Of a DNA stretch of 64,000 nucleotides, positions 9,706 through 18,834 are shown in pieces. Position numbers and translations under genes: made by a program. The DNA is from Qipengyuania atrilutea. Its GTDB lineage: Bacteria; Pseudomonadota; Alphaproteobacteria; Sphingomonadales; Sphingomonadaceae. Location of the stretch: assembly GCF_013370205.1 (NCBI RefSeq), contig NZ_JABWGV010000002.1, positions 434,001 through 498,000 of the forward strand. Reading direction: 5' to 3'. The notes beneath the pieces are model-generated. The model searched no databases. It worked only from the letters and a program-made list of their open reading frames with translations, and was not told the DNA's origin. The first letter of the stretch is position 1, and each line of letters opens with the position of its first letter.

Positions 9706-10332
9706 ATGAGCGACTACCGCGATCCCCCGCCGTCCATGCTCTCCCGGGCGGTCAAGCGCCTCATCGTTACGAACTTCCGCTGGCGTGGGTGGACCGCTTT
9801 CGGCTTGCCCCCACCGGGCCGGCGCTGCGTCATCATCGCAGTGCCGCACACGAGCAACTGGGACTTTCCCAACGTGCTCGGCGTAACGAGCGAACTCGGC
9901 ATCGACGTACACTTCATGGGGAAGGACAGCCTTTTCCGCTGGCCGATCGGCAATTTCATGCGCGATATGGGCGGGGTCGAAGTGGACCGGTCGTCGCGCC
10001 GCAATCTCGTTCAGCAGATGGTGGACGAATTTGCGCGGCGGGACGAGTTCATGCTCGTCATCGCCCCTGAAGGGACACGCAGCGCGGTGAACCGCTGGCG
10101 GACGGGCTTCTACCAGATCGCACTTCAGGCGCAGGTTCCGCTCGTGTGCGGGATGATGGACTATGGCACGAAGACCGGCGGGCTAGGTCCGGCAATCATG
10201 CCCACCGGCGATTACCGCGCCGATATGCGCAAGATCGTGGAGTTCTACCGGCAGGGGCGCCCCAGGCACCCGGAACGCGCGATCGACGTCCAGACCGTGC
10301 TCGACGCCTATGACGATCCGCCGTCCCGTTAA
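9706..10332 (+). CDS. Lysophospholipid acyltransferase (PlsC-like) family protein
   Basis: A 208-residue acyltransferase. The HX4D catalytic motif is HTSNWD (about residue 47), and EGTRS near residue 123 matches the acyl-acceptor binding motif EGTRS of PlsC-type enzymes. There is no clear transmembrane anchor, as in the short 1-acylglycerol-3-phosphate acyltransferases found in alphaproteobacteria. The acceptor may be lysophosphatidic acid or another lysolipid; sequence cannot decide. A 46-base gap separates it from the preceding operon. The ATG at 9706 has no strong ribosome site. Confidence 0.85.
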   Translation: MSDYRDPPPSMLSRAVKRLIVTNFRWRGWTAFGLPPPGRRCVIIAVPHTSNWDFPNVLGVTSELGIDVHFMGKDSLFRWPIGNFMRDMGGVEVDRSSRRNLVQQMVDEFARRDEFMLVIAPEGTRSAVNRWRTGFYQIALQAQVPLVCGMMDYGTKTGGLGPAIMPTGDYRADMRKIVEFYRQGRPRHPERAIDVQTVLDAYDDPPSR

Positions 10333-10454
10333 CCCAAGGTGTTGATAAGCAAAGCAGGCGGGATTCCGCGGCCGGGACCTGTCTGATAGCTCTGGCTTCG
10401 TAACCGCTCGCACCGGGTCGAGGGTGGTCCGAACGAGAGGAGCGGCTGGGCGCC

Positions 10455-11789
10455 GTGTTACTGGAAAACTCTCCGTACAGCGAGGTGGGCGCAAGTGATG
10501 CGATGCCCACGGAAAAGACTTCGCTGCTCGTGTTCGGCATCAATTATGCGCCCGAACTTATCGGTATAGGTCCCTACACCGCTGGTCTGGCCGAGGAAAT
10601 GGCGGCACGCGGGCACCGGGTACGCGCAGTCGTCGGGCAGCCGTACTATCCTAGCTGGCGGGTTCAGAAGCGTGCGGGCAGGGCGTGGCAAAGCGGCACT
10701 CGTGGCGGGGTCGAAGTCACCTATTGCCCGCTTTACGTACCGCGCCGTCCGACCGCGCTTCGCCGTCTTGCGCATTACGCAAGCTTCGCAGCGACCGCGG
10801 CCCTGCCGCTGGCGCGGGCGATCATGCGCGAGAAGCCGTCCGCGGTCCTCGCCATCGCGCCGTCGCTCGCCGCCGTTCCGGTAGCTGCCTTGGCGGCGCA
10901 TATTGCAGGCGCGCCGCTTTGGCTCCACGTGCAGGATTTCGAGGTCGAGATGGCGTTCGCCACCGGGATGCTATCGGCCGACACGCGGCTGGGCCGGGTC
11001 GCGCGCAACTTCGAGAAGTCCGTGCTTCTGCGCGGCGACATCGTTTCCACGATCAGCCAGAAGATGTGCCAGCGGCTCGACGTCGTCGGGGTGGACCGGG
11101 AGCGCATCATGGAGCTCAGGAACTGGGCCAATCACGCGGAGCGGATCGACCGGGCCGACAGCGCGGAAATCCGCCGCGAATGGGGTCTCGAAGGCAAGAC
11201 GATCGCGCTGTACTCCGGCAACATCGCGGCGAAGCAGGGCCTCGAAGTGGTGGTCGATGCCGCCCGGGCATTGAGCGCCCGCCGCGATCTGGTTTTCGTG
11301 ATCTGCGGGGAGGGGCCGAACCGCGAGGAACTGGAAGCGCGCGCGGAAGGTCTGGGCAACGTAGTTTTCAGACCGCTGGCTAAGGAAGAGCAATTCGCGG
11401 AGGTCATGAAGGCGGCGGACATCCATCTGATGCCGCAGGTAGCGGGCGCAGCCGATCTCGTCCTTCCCTCTAAACTGCCGAACATGCTGGCATCCGGCAA
11501 ACCGGTGGTGGCGACCGCGGCAGCGGGGACCGGCCTCGCCAACGAGGTGATGGGCTGCGGCCTGGTAGTGCCGCCTGGCGATGCCGCAGCCTTGGCGCGG
11601 GCGGTGGAGAAGGTCGCGCGCGACCGGGAGCTGGCGGAAGCGCTCGGTGCGGAAGGCCGCCGACGTGCGGGAACGCGCTGGGCGATGGACCTGATGGCGA
11701 ACCGGTTCGAGAAGCGGCTCGGCCGTCTCGTGGCAGAGCAGGCTCAGATGCCCATCTCCGACAAGAGCGAAGCAATGCCGGCGCGGTAA
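10455..11789 (+). CDS. Glycosyltransferase, WcaI-like (GT4-type)
   Basis: A GT-B glycosyltransferase of about 430-445 residues. The N-terminal part reads VFGINYAPELIGIGPYTAGLAEEMAARGH split by WcaI-type features, then VGQPYYPSW, both typical of colanic-acid-type WcaI transferases. The C-terminal half has the nucleotide-sugar site, SKLPNMLASGKPVVAT. It probably adds a sugar to a lipid-linked exopolysaccharide unit at the inner membrane. I list the GTG at 10455; an ATG at 10503 (MPTEK) is an equally good start. Its last 46 bases overlap the convergent glycosyltransferase gene, an unusually long convergent overlap. Confidence 0.85.
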   Translation: MLLENSPYSEVGASDAMPTEKTSLLVFGINYAPELIGIGPYTAGLAEEMAARGHRVRAVVGQPYYPSWRVQKRAGRAWQSGTRGGVEVTYCPLYVPRRPTALRRLAHYASFAATAALPLARAIMREKPSAVLAIAPSLAAVPVAALAAHIAGAPLWLHVQDFEVEMAFATGMLSADTRLGRVARNFEKSVLLRGDIVSTISQKMCQRLDVVGVDRERIMELRNWANHAERIDRADSAEIRREWGLEGKTIALYSGNIAAKQGLEVVVDAARALSARRDLVFVICGEGPNREELEARAEGLGNVVFRPLAKEEQFAEVMKAADIHLMPQVAGAADLVLPSKLPNMLASGKPVVATAAAGTGLANEVMGCGLVVPPGDAAALARAVEKVARDRELAEALGAEGRRRAGTRWAMDLMANRFEKRLGRLVAEQAQMPISDKSEAMPAR

Positions 11790-12940
11790 TTGGCGAAACT
11801 GTAGCGGCGCGCTTCGGTTTGCGCGGCAAGGCGCATCGCGTGAACCCGCTCGCGGTCGGCCGATAACCCGGCGATCGCTTCTGCAAGCAACTGCGTATCC
11901 GGCCGGGAAATGACGACGCCGCTTTCTTCGGTTGCGCCGAGGCCGGCCTGCGGTGTCTGAATGACGGCAAGGCCCGATGCGAGCGCCTCGAGCAGCGTGA
12001 TGGCCGATCCCTCGAAGTAGCTCGGCAGGACGAGAACATGATGTTCTCGCATAAGCGCCGGAATGCCGCCGCGCGGCACGTTGCCCGCGTAAGTGACCCG
12101 GTCCGCATATCGTGCGAAGATCGCGCGCGGGATCATCAGCGGCCCGGCCAGCGTGACCGAGACTTCGTTCGAAGGCAGGAGCTTCGCCGCTTCGAGGAGG
12201 TGCTGCACACCTTTGCGCGGCGATAGCTGGCCGACGAAGAGCACTTTCAGCGGCTCGTTATCGGTGGCGGGAGGAGGCGGGACAGACGGATCGAATGCGG
12301 TGCTGTCGAAGCAATAGGGCAGAACCCGCGTCTTCGCGGCTATGCCGCCCAGCTTCGATTCTCGGGCGAGTGACGTGGCGACCTCTGGGCTGCCGCATAC
12401 GATGCGGTCGGCGGCGGCATATTCGCGTTCCTCGGCATCGATCAGCGATTGCGGCGCGCGCGGCGTCGCGGAGGTCAGCCAGTCGCCGTGCGTTTTAGCG
12501 ATCATGTCGTAACACCGGTTCCACATGCGCCAGTCGGCGACCGTCCGGTCGAGGATTTTCGGAGCACTATGCGTATCGGGATGGGTGAATGCTCGCTCGG
12601 ACGATCCGTTATAGCCCCATAGAGCGATCGGCGCATCCGCGCGGTACCAGCGCAAGACGTTGCTGGCGAAGGCGCGGTTTCCCGCGGCATCGAGGCGCTG
12701 CGCCAGGGAAGCGAAACCTGCCTGCGCCGCCGCACGCTCCGCCCATTCGTGCCAGCCTCCGGTACGCACGAGCGCGGGATCGAGACCTTCCTGCCGGTAG
12801 CGCTTCCCGACTAAGCGCGCCGGAAAACCCCGTATCGGATAGATGCTCGTGGCATACCAGGCGAGCCGCTCCTGCCGCTGCAAGGCGAGGGCCGTCAGCC
12901 TGCTGTGCTGTGTGCCCGAATGAAAAACGCCGACCTGCAT
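11744..12940 (-). CDS. Glycosyltransferase family 4 protein
   Basis: A 398-residue GT-B glycosyltransferase. The linker into the C-terminal domain is VLFVGQLSPRKGVQHLLEA and the donor-binding part is VLPSYFEGSAITLLEALASG, with the family's paired glutamates. The N-terminal acceptor domain begins MQVGVFHSGTQHS and carries WGYNGSSERAF. Acceptor and donor are unknown; the neighbouring WcaI-like enzyme suggests exopolysaccharide or lipopolysaccharide work. The ATG at 12940 is the first residue of a canonical first strand, so the start is well supported. Confidence 0.86.
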   Translation of the reverse strand: MQVGVFHSGTQHSRLTALALQRQERLAWYATSIYPIRGFPARLVGKRYRQEGLDPALVRTGGWHEWAERAAAQAGFASLAQRLDAAGNRAFASNVLRWYRADAPIALWGYNGSSERAFTHPDTHSAPKILDRTVADWRMWNRCYDMIAKTHGDWLTSATPRAPQSLIDAEEREYAAADRIVCGSPEVATSLARESKLGGIAAKTRVLPYCFDSTAFDPSVPPPPATDNEPLKVLFVGQLSPRKGVQHLLEAAKLLPSNEVSVTLAGPLMIPRAIFARYADRVTYAGNVPRGGIPALMREHHVLVLPSYFEGSAITLLEALASGLAVIQTPQAGLGATEESGVVISRPDTQLLAEAIAGLSADRERVHAMRLAAQTEARRYSFANYRAGIASLLSEMGI

Positions 12941-13071
12941 GCGTGATGTTTAAACCGGGCGAGCGACGCTCAAAAGACCGTGCCGCACGCTTCTACCGGC
13001 AAATAGAGTTTTCCTACTTCCAGATCACAAACTAACCGTTCTGGTTCTTCGTATCAGAGGAGATATCCAGA

Positions 13072-13512
13072 ATGACTGATCTACCGATCAAGGCGCCGGG
13101 CGGTTTCGCGCCGGCTACGGCCATCGGCCATACCGATGCAGCGGGGAATTACGTACCCGTCGGACCCGATAATCCGCTGCCGGTGGCGGGCCTGTCCGGT
13201 CCCGCGTCCGCGCCGCCTCCTGCTGCCCTCACGGGCGACACCGCCTCCCCGGAAGTCGCCGGACCCTATGCGCCGGTTCGCGGCCGCACCGTTTTCGTTC
13301 AATTATCGGGTGAGTGGACCGGCAGCGCCCGCCTACTCCGCTCAGTCGACGGTGGTACCACCAAGCATCTACTCACCGCGGCGGGCAGTGAGTGGGCGGT
13401 ATTCGCGAGCAACGTTTGCGAAGCCGTGTGGGAAGAAGGCGAAAGCGGCGCCCAGCTTTACCTCGACCTCGCGCCGACCAGCGGCACGATCGCCTACCGG
13501 GTGTCGCAATGA
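13072..13512 (+). CDS. Small protein, phage-tail-like N-terminus, partner of beta-helix protein
   Basis: A 146-residue protein with no signal peptide. Its first 40 residues include TDAAGNYVPVGPDNPLPV, a pattern common in phage tail and base-plate accessory proteins. The rest reads as a small beta-sandwich (FVQLSGEWTGSARLLRSVDGG). A strong ribosome site (AGAGGAGA) precedes the ATG. Its stop overlaps the ATG of the large beta-helix protein, so the two are made together. I cannot name a family; a small attachment or chaperone role for the beta-helix protein is inference. Confidence 0.7.
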   Translation: MTDLPIKAPGGFAPATAIGHTDAAGNYVPVGPDNPLPVAGLSGPASAPPPAALTGDTASPEVAGPYAPVRGRTVFVQLSGEWTGSARLLRSVDGGTTKHLLTAAGSEWAVFASNVCEAVWEEGESGAQLYLDLAPTSGTIAYRVSQ

Positions 13513-15464
13513 GCGCGCTGGCAATTCCGGCGCTGGCTCTCGCGCAACGGAGCGTCGCAGCACTCCCGGCCCTGTTCGCCGATCTCGCGGGTCGGAGCCC
13601 TCCAGCGGAAATCGTCCGGCTCGACAGCACCGGCTACGCCGAAGAAGGGAAGGGCGCGGCGCAATACATCAGCGACGGCCTGTGCGACGAAGCTCTGCTA
13701 GCCGCCCATCCGCGGTGCTGCTTCAGAACCGCGAACGGGCGCATCTTCCGCCTGTTCGCTTCCGACGGCCGAATCACGGTCGAGCAAACGGGGGCGGCCG
13801 GCGATGGAATTGCCGACGACCGCGAAACGATCCAGGCAGCCATCGACTACGCCGAGGCGACGCGCGCCCGCGAAGTCGTGTTCGAAGCCGAGCGGTACGC
13901 CATCCACTGCCCGGTTCGCACCTCTCCGCTATCGGCGAAGCACGCGGTGGACGGCCACCCGCTCGTAGTTCGCCGGTCCCTCGGCCTGCGCGGCGCGGCG
14001 GCTGCGCGGACCGTCCTCGACTTCAAGGGCATCGGCGGCGTTGACCCCGAAAGGAACTGGCAGACGATCGCTGTCAGCGAGAGCGACCCGTCCGATGCCG
14101 TCTGGCGCGGCGGCGGGCTGTTCGTCCTGGGCGAGCTCAGCGATCCGGCGCCTGCGCCGCGGCGCGTTGCCCGGCTCGAACTCGACCGGCTCGTCTTCCA
14201 AGGCAACCGCGCGAACACCGGCGTGTTCAGCTATCCTGCAGACCCGGCGACCGGGGACGGCTGGGACATCACCGACAAGGCGTTCTGGCTACAGGACAGC
14301 TACGCGGGCGAGATCGTGCTGACCGACACCGACATGATCGGCTGGAAAGGCGAGATCTTCTACCTCGGCGGGGCGGGCGGTGCGATCGAGCGGTTGACGC
14401 TAAGAAACTGCCGTTTCCTCACCGGTAACGGCAGCGCGTTCAATCCGGGCGTCAATGCCGTGCTGCTCGCCGAAGACTGCGAGTTCGGCGATTGCTACCA
14501 GGCGCAGGAGGATACGGCGAAGTCGCGCGCGACATACCGCGGCTGCCTGTGGCGCGACTGTGACCATGCCGGGCTAGGCGGCGGCCCGACCGGCGACTTC
14601 CGGTACCACATCGTCTATCCTTCGCGCGACGAAGCGCAGCCGCTCCCGCTCACGGTGCTCGACGACTGCGAGTTCAGGAACATGAACCAAGTCATCTTTT
14701 CGAGCTGGGTGCAGGGAAGCATCCGCACCATCGATGCGCCCGTCCACGTCAACGGCGACCAGTCGATGCGCGTCACTGACATCGATCTCAGCATCGATGC
14801 GTGGCTCGACCAGGCGAACAACATCAACGCCCTCGCGCTGGTCGGGGTGTCGAGCCTGTCGCAGCAGGTTCCGGGCGCGCCTGCCGGCACGTTCAAGGAG
14901 CCGCCCAGCCACGTGCGCTTCCGTATCCGCCACTTCCGCTCCGAACTGGCGAAGCGAGAGGGCAGGCAATGGCGCGGTCCGGCGTGGTTCGGTTACATCG
15001 GCAAGTCCTGCCGGATCGAGACGGAAGGCGACTTCGCCAGCCAGCATACCCCGAACGGCGGCGCGGCTCCGCTATCCATGCCGCTCGTCAGCGCGGGGCC
15101 GGGCGAACCCACGACACTCTACACCTCGCACGGTTACTACATTCCGGGGGTCTACACCGAGAACGGCGAGATCATGCCGGCGGGGCCGCTGATGGCGGTA
15201 GCCGTCGGTAGCGACATCGCACTCGACATGAACATCGCGCGCTGGCCCGCGGGCGGCGCGGAATACGGGTTCGCCGAAGGGCAGAAGCTGCGACTGGCCA
15301 AGACCGACGGGCAGGGCAGCATCCGCTTCGTGAAGGGGCAGTCGCCCGCCAGCTTCGCCGTGAACGAAACGCGCGTACTTGCCGCAGCGCACGACTGGAT
15401 CGAGTTCACCTACAACGGCAATATCGGCCGGTGGGAAGAAAGCGGTTTCTTCAGTTCCGTTTGA
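13509..15464 (+). CDS. Right-handed beta-helix (pectate-lyase/tail-spike-like) protein
   Basis: A 651-residue protein. After an N-terminal segment it has TGAAGDGIADDRETIQAAID, the standard opening of phage tail-spike and pectate-lyase-superfamily beta-helices (GDGxxDDTxAIQxAI). Short repeats of hydrophobic strands with Asn/Asp turns follow to about residue 400 (for example LTLRNCRFLTGNG and LLAEDCEFGD). A C-terminal region ends in FTYNGNIGRWEESGFF. No signal peptide is clear although the first residues are hydrophobic. Placement between glycosyltransferases suggests it binds or cuts a surface polysaccharide; a phage-derived origin is the alternative. Start fixed by the ATGA overlap with the previous gene. 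Confidence 0.8.
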   Translation: MSALAIPALALAQRSVAALPALFADLAGRSPPAEIVRLDSTGYAEEGKGAAQYISDGLCDEALLAAHPRCCFRTANGRIFRLFASDGRITVEQTGAAGDGIADDRETIQAAIDYAEATRAREVVFEAERYAIHCPVRTSPLSAKHAVDGHPLVVRRSLGLRGAAAARTVLDFKGIGGVDPERNWQTIAVSESDPSDAVWRGGGLFVLGELSDPAPAPRRVARLELDRLVFQGNRANTGVFSYPADPATGDGWDITDKAFWLQDSYAGEIVLTDTDMIGWKGEIFYLGGAGGAIERLTLRNCRFLTGNGSAFNPGVNAVLLAEDCEFGDCYQAQEDTAKSRATYRGCLWRDCDHAGLGGGPTGDFRYHIVYPSRDEAQPLPLTVLDDCEFRNMNQVIFSSWVQGSIRTIDAPVHVNGDQSMRVTDIDLSIDAWLDQANNINALALVGVSSLSQQVPGAPAGTFKEPPSHVRFRIRHFRSELAKREGRQWRGPAWFGYIGKSCRIETEGDFASQHTPNGGAAPLSMPLVSAGPGEPTTLYTSHGYYIPGVYTENGEIMPAGPLMAVAVGSDIALDMNIARWPAGGAEYGFAEGQKLRLAKTDGQGSIRFVKGQSPASFAVNETRVLAAAHDWIEFTYNGNIGRWEESGFFSSV

Positions 15465-15474
15465 TGGCAGGGGA

Positions 15475-15497
15475 GGGGCGGCGCGTCTGGCCGCCCC
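15475..15497. terminator. Hairpin between convergent genes, probable two-way terminator
   Basis: Arms GGGGCGGC and GCCGCCCC pair perfectly over 8 bp around a 7-base loop, between the stops of the beta-helix gene and the convergent dehydrogenase gene. The T-run is poor on both strands, so it may work weakly or with Rho. Confidence 0.55.
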
Positions 15498-15505
15498 CTT
15501 ACCCG

Positions 15506-16300
15506 TTACTTCATGACCCACCCGTGGCTTATCAGCATGGACTGGCCGGTCAGCGCATTGCTGTCGAACCCGGCGAGGAACACCGCGACGTCCGCCACAT
15601 CCTGAACGGTGGTGAACTCCTGGTCTACGGTATTGCCGAGCATGACCTTGTTCACGACCTCTTCCTCCGAAATGCCGAGGTCGCGCGCCTGCTCCGGGAT
15701 TTGCTTCTCGACCAGCGGCGTTTTCACGAAACCGGGGCAGATCACGTTGGAGCGCACCCCGTGCTTGGCCCCTTCCTTGGCAATCACCCGCGCAAGCCCC
15801 AGGATGCCGTGCTTTGCGGACACGTAAGCGGACTTCAATGGGCTCGCTTCGTGGCTGTGGACCGATCCCATGTAGATGAGCGAGCCAGAGCCTGCCGGGT
15901 ACATGTGCTTGACCGCGGCCTTGGTGGTCAGGAATGCCCCGGTCAGGTGAATATCGACGACCTTGCGGAACTGCTCGACCGGAAAGTTCTCGATCGCGTG
16001 AACGATCTGCACGCCCGCGTTCGATACGAGCGAGTCGAGCCGGCCGAAATGCTCGACGGCCGCATCGGTCGCGCTGTTCACCTCGTCTTCGCTGGTCACA
16101 TCCATGCGAAACGCCTTCGCATCGCCCGGACCGCCCGACTGAATGGTCGCGACCGTCTCGTTCGCGCCGTCCATGTCGATGTCGCAGACCGCGATCTTCG
16201 CGCCCTCGCGCGCCATCGCGCAGGCGATCTCGCGCCCGATGCCGGAGCCTGCACCGGTAATGAGGCTGACGTGGTCTTCGAGCTTGAGCGATGTCGTCAT
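15506..16300 (-). CDS. 3-hydroxybutyrate dehydrogenase (SDR family)
   Basis: A 264-residue classical short-chain dehydrogenase. The cofactor motif is TGAGSGIG near residue 17, NAG near 94, the catalytic Ser in YMGSVHSHEAS, and YVSAKHG gives the Tyr-x-x-x-Lys pair. HSHEASPLKSAY and NKVMLGN are typical of 3-hydroxybutyrate dehydrogenases, which oxidise 3-hydroxybutyrate to acetoacetate during polyhydroxybutyrate or ketone-body use. The ATG at 16300 has AGGAAC upstream; longer frames run into the patatin gene. It lies 5 bases after that gene, so both are one operon. Confidence 0.88.
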   Translation of the reverse strand: MTTSLKLEDHVSLITGAGSGIGREIACAMAREGAKIAVCDIDMDGANETVATIQSGGPGDAKAFRMDVTSEDEVNSATDAAVEHFGRLDSLVSNAGVQIVHAIENFPVEQFRKVVDIHLTGAFLTTKAAVKHMYPAGSGSLIYMGSVHSHEASPLKSAYVSAKHGILGLARVIAKEGAKHGVRSNVICPGFVKTPLVEKQIPEQARDLGISEEEVVNKVMLGNTVDQEFTTVQDVADVAVFLAGFDSNALTGQSMLISHGWVMK

Positions 16301-16305
16301 GGTAA

Positions 16306-17520
16306 TCAGGTTCCTTTCTCGGGCATTTTCGGTTCGTGCTGTTCGCGCAGGCCGATACGGTCCATTCCGTGCCGCTCGTCGAGACCGCGCGTGTGGTCGA
16401 GGTCGTAGACGGCGATGGCTTCGTCGTGGGGCGGGGGCTGGCGCCAGCAATCATGGGCGAGGATCTCGGCCGCGTCTGCGCGGCCCTGCTGCCAGTGACG
16501 CAGCATTGAGGTGCGCGAGAACTCGTAATCCTTCGATGCGCCGATAAAGCCGTCGTGCCGGTAGATCAGGTGGACGAGCGTGACCCGGTGATTGGCGATC
16601 AGCCGCCGGGCGTGCCGGATTTCCTTCGTATCGCGGTCTTCTTCGGGAATGCTTTCGATGACCTTGCGCAGTGCGTTCTTGAGCGCGTGCCGCTCGCGAA
16701 AGGCGTCGGTGTTCATGCGCGTCCGGCTGGAGTAGACGATATCCTTGCGCCGCTCCTCGACGTCGATCAGCGTCTGCGGCAGCGCGCCGCGCGCGGGAAA
16801 CAGGTCGACCTCAAAGACCAGTGCATCCCCCCGGCACTCGCGCAGCACGTGCGCGAGCGGGGTGTTGGAGACGAGCCCGCCGTCCCAGTATTTGACGCCC
16901 TCGATCTCGATCCACGGCAGGCCCGGGGGTAGTGCGCCTGATGCCATGACGTGTTCCGGCCCCATCGTGTGCTCGCGGTTGTCGAAATAGACGAAGTTGC
17001 CGTTCTCCACCTCGACCGCGCCGAGGCTGACGCGCGCGGCTTTCGGATGGTTGAGCCGCTCGAAATCCACATGGGACTTCAGCGTTTCGATCAGCGGAGC
17101 GGTATCGTAGAAGCTTACCGCGTCGATGCTGCCGGGCTCGGCGAAAAACTGCGCGGGACCGCGCGGCTTGAAGAATCCGGGCGCTCCGCCGAGCATGCTT
17201 GCCGCCGTACCGAGAACAGAAGCCGCGCGCGCTCCGTAAACCCCCGAGATACCGAGGTTCCAGTTGTCGCCCCCGTCGGGCGGCCCGCTGGTAACGAGGT
17301 TCCAGAAGCTCCGGAGCATGGGCACGCGTTCGTCGGGAGCGTTGCCCGCGATGATCGCGGCATTGACCGATCCGATGGAGATACCGGCATACCAGTTCGG
17401 CTCCACGTCAAGCTCGTGGAAGGCTTCGTAGGCGCCTGCCTGAAACGCGCCGAGAGCGCCGCCGCCCTGAAAGACGAGCGCGGTCTGGTCATAGCGGTAA
17501 TCGGGGGTGGAAGATGGCAA
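16306..17520 (-). CDS. Patatin-like phospholipase with C-terminal DUF3734
   Basis: A 404-residue serine acyl hydrolase. The oxyanion-hole glycines lie in VFQGGGALGAFQAG (about residue 17), the nucleophile is in GISIGSVNAA (about 46), and the catalytic Asp is in WDGGLVSNTPL (about 213). The remaining 160 residues match the DUF3734 tail that accompanies patatins of this type. The substrate may be a phospholipid or a polyester; its pairing with 3-hydroxybutyrate dehydrogenase, seen in other alphaproteobacteria, hints at polyhydroxybutyrate or lipid turnover. No signal peptide, so probably cytoplasmic. Confidence 0.88.
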   Translation of the reverse strand: MPSSTPDYRYDQTALVFQGGGALGAFQAGAYEAFHELDVEPNWYAGISIGSVNAAIIAGNAPDERVPMLRSFWNLVTSGPPDGGDNWNLGISGVYGARAASVLGTAASMLGGAPGFFKPRGPAQFFAEPGSIDAVSFYDTAPLIETLKSHVDFERLNHPKAARVSLGAVEVENGNFVYFDNREHTMGPEHVMASGALPPGLPWIEIEGVKYWDGGLVSNTPLAHVLRECRGDALVFEVDLFPARGALPQTLIDVEERRKDIVYSSRTRMNTDAFRERHALKNALRKVIESIPEEDRDTKEIRHARRLIANHRVTLVHLIYRHDGFIGASKDYEFSRTSMLRHWQQGRADAAEILAHDCWRQPPPHDEAIAVYDLDHTRGLDERHGMDRIGLREQHEPKMPEKGT

Positions 17521-17631
17521 AGCGGATCCCGTCCTGTTCAGTCTGTCGTGCGGCGCGGCGCTGATGCCGTGCCGAACCTAATGTACCCTTGCTCCCGCTT
17601 TGCATAACCGCCTGTCAACGCCGTAGTTCCG

Positions 17632-18834
17632 TCATTTGAGGGCCTGTCCGGCGGCGTAACCACTCGCCCATGCCCACTGGAAATTATAGCCGCCGAGCCA
17701 TCCGGTCACGTCCACCGCCTCGCCGACCGCATAGAGGCCGGGTACCGCCTTCGCTTCCATGGTCTGCGAGGACAACGCCGCGGTGCTGATGCCGCCGGCG
17801 GTGACTTCGGCTTTGGCATAGCCTTCGGTTCCATTCGGGTTGAACGCCCAGCCCGAAAGCTGCTCCTCGGCCTTGCGCAGCGACTTGTCCGGCATGTTGC
17901 CGACATCGCCGGATAAGCCGATCCGCTCCGCCAGCGTCGCGGCAAGCCGGTCGGGCAGATGTTCTCGCAAGACGCTTCCCAGCGTGGCACGCGGATTGGC
18001 CGCTTTCGTCTCGATCAGCCAGCCTTGCGCCTGCCCCGGCAGGAAGTCGATGCTCACCGGCTCGCCCGCTTTCCAGTAGGACGAGACCTGCAGGATCGCG
18101 GGCCCCGACAGACCGCGGTGCGTGAACAGTGCGGCCTCGGCGAAGCGCGTCTTGCCTGCCTGCGCCTCAACTGGCGCGGCGACGCCCGACAATTCGCGGA
18201 ACAGCACGTCATCGCCGCCGAGCGTCAGCGGGACGAGTGCAGGGCGCGGCTCGACGATCTTGAGGCCGAACTGCCGCCCAAGCTGGTAGCCGAAATCGCT
18301 CGCCCCCATTTTCGGGATCGATGGTCCGCCGCAGGCGATGACGAGATTACGCGCGGCATACGTCTCGCCGTTGGCGGTAACGGAGAATAGATCTCCATCT
18401 TGCGCCACGGTTTCTACAGTTTGGTCGCATCGCACCGAGACTTCGCCGCCTGCCGCTTTCGCCGCCGCGCATTCGGCGAGCAGCATGTCGACAATCTGGC
18501 GTGCCGAACCGTCGCAGAACAGCTGTCCCAGCGTCTTCTCGTGCCACGCGATGCCGTATCGCTCGACCAGTGCCAAAAACTCGCGGGCCGGATAGCGAGA
18601 CAGGGCCGATTTGGCGAAATGCGGATTGGCAGAGAGAAAGCGTTCCGCCGCCCGCGCGCCATCGACATTGATGTTGGTGAAATTGCAGCGCCCGCCGCCC
18701 GAAATGAGGATTTTTTTCCCCGGCTTCTCGGCTTTTTCGAGTACCAGCACGCGCTTGCCGCGCTGACCGGCGATGCCCGCGCAGAACAGGCCGGCAGCGC
18801 CAGCGCCAATGACGATGGCATCCCACGCGCTCAA
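17632..18834 (-). CDS. NAD(P)/FAD-dependent oxidoreductase, HI0933/YhiN family
   Basis: A 400-residue flavoprotein. The N-terminal FAD site is VIGAGAAGLFCAGIAGQRGK, and ISGGGRCNFTN (about residue 44) is the family hallmark. The C-terminal part has GLYAVGEAVDVTGWLGGYNFQWAW. Members are widespread and mostly uncharacterised; BaiN of gut clostridia belongs to the same group. No partner is evident. The gene start overlaps the stop of the upstream gene by four bases, so the two are coupled. Confidence 0.85.
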   Translation of the reverse strand: MSAWDAIVIGAGAAGLFCAGIAGQRGKRVLVLEKAEKPGKKILISGGGRCNFTNINVDGARAAERFLSANPHFAKSALSRYPAREFLALVERYGIAWHEKTLGQLFCDGSARQIVDMLLAECAAAKAAGGEVSVRCDQTVETVAQDGDLFSVTANGETYAARNLVIACGGPSIPKMGASDFGYQLGRQFGLKIVEPRPALVPLTLGGDDVLFRELSGVAAPVEAQAGKTRFAEAALFTHRGLSGPAILQVSSYWKAGEPVSIDFLPGQAQGWLIETKAANPRATLGSVLREHLPDRLAATLAERIGLSGDVGNMPDKSLRKAEEQLSGWAFNPNGTEGYAKAEVTAGGISTAALSSQTMEAKAVPGLYAVGEAVDVTGWLGGYNFQWAWASGYAAGQALK

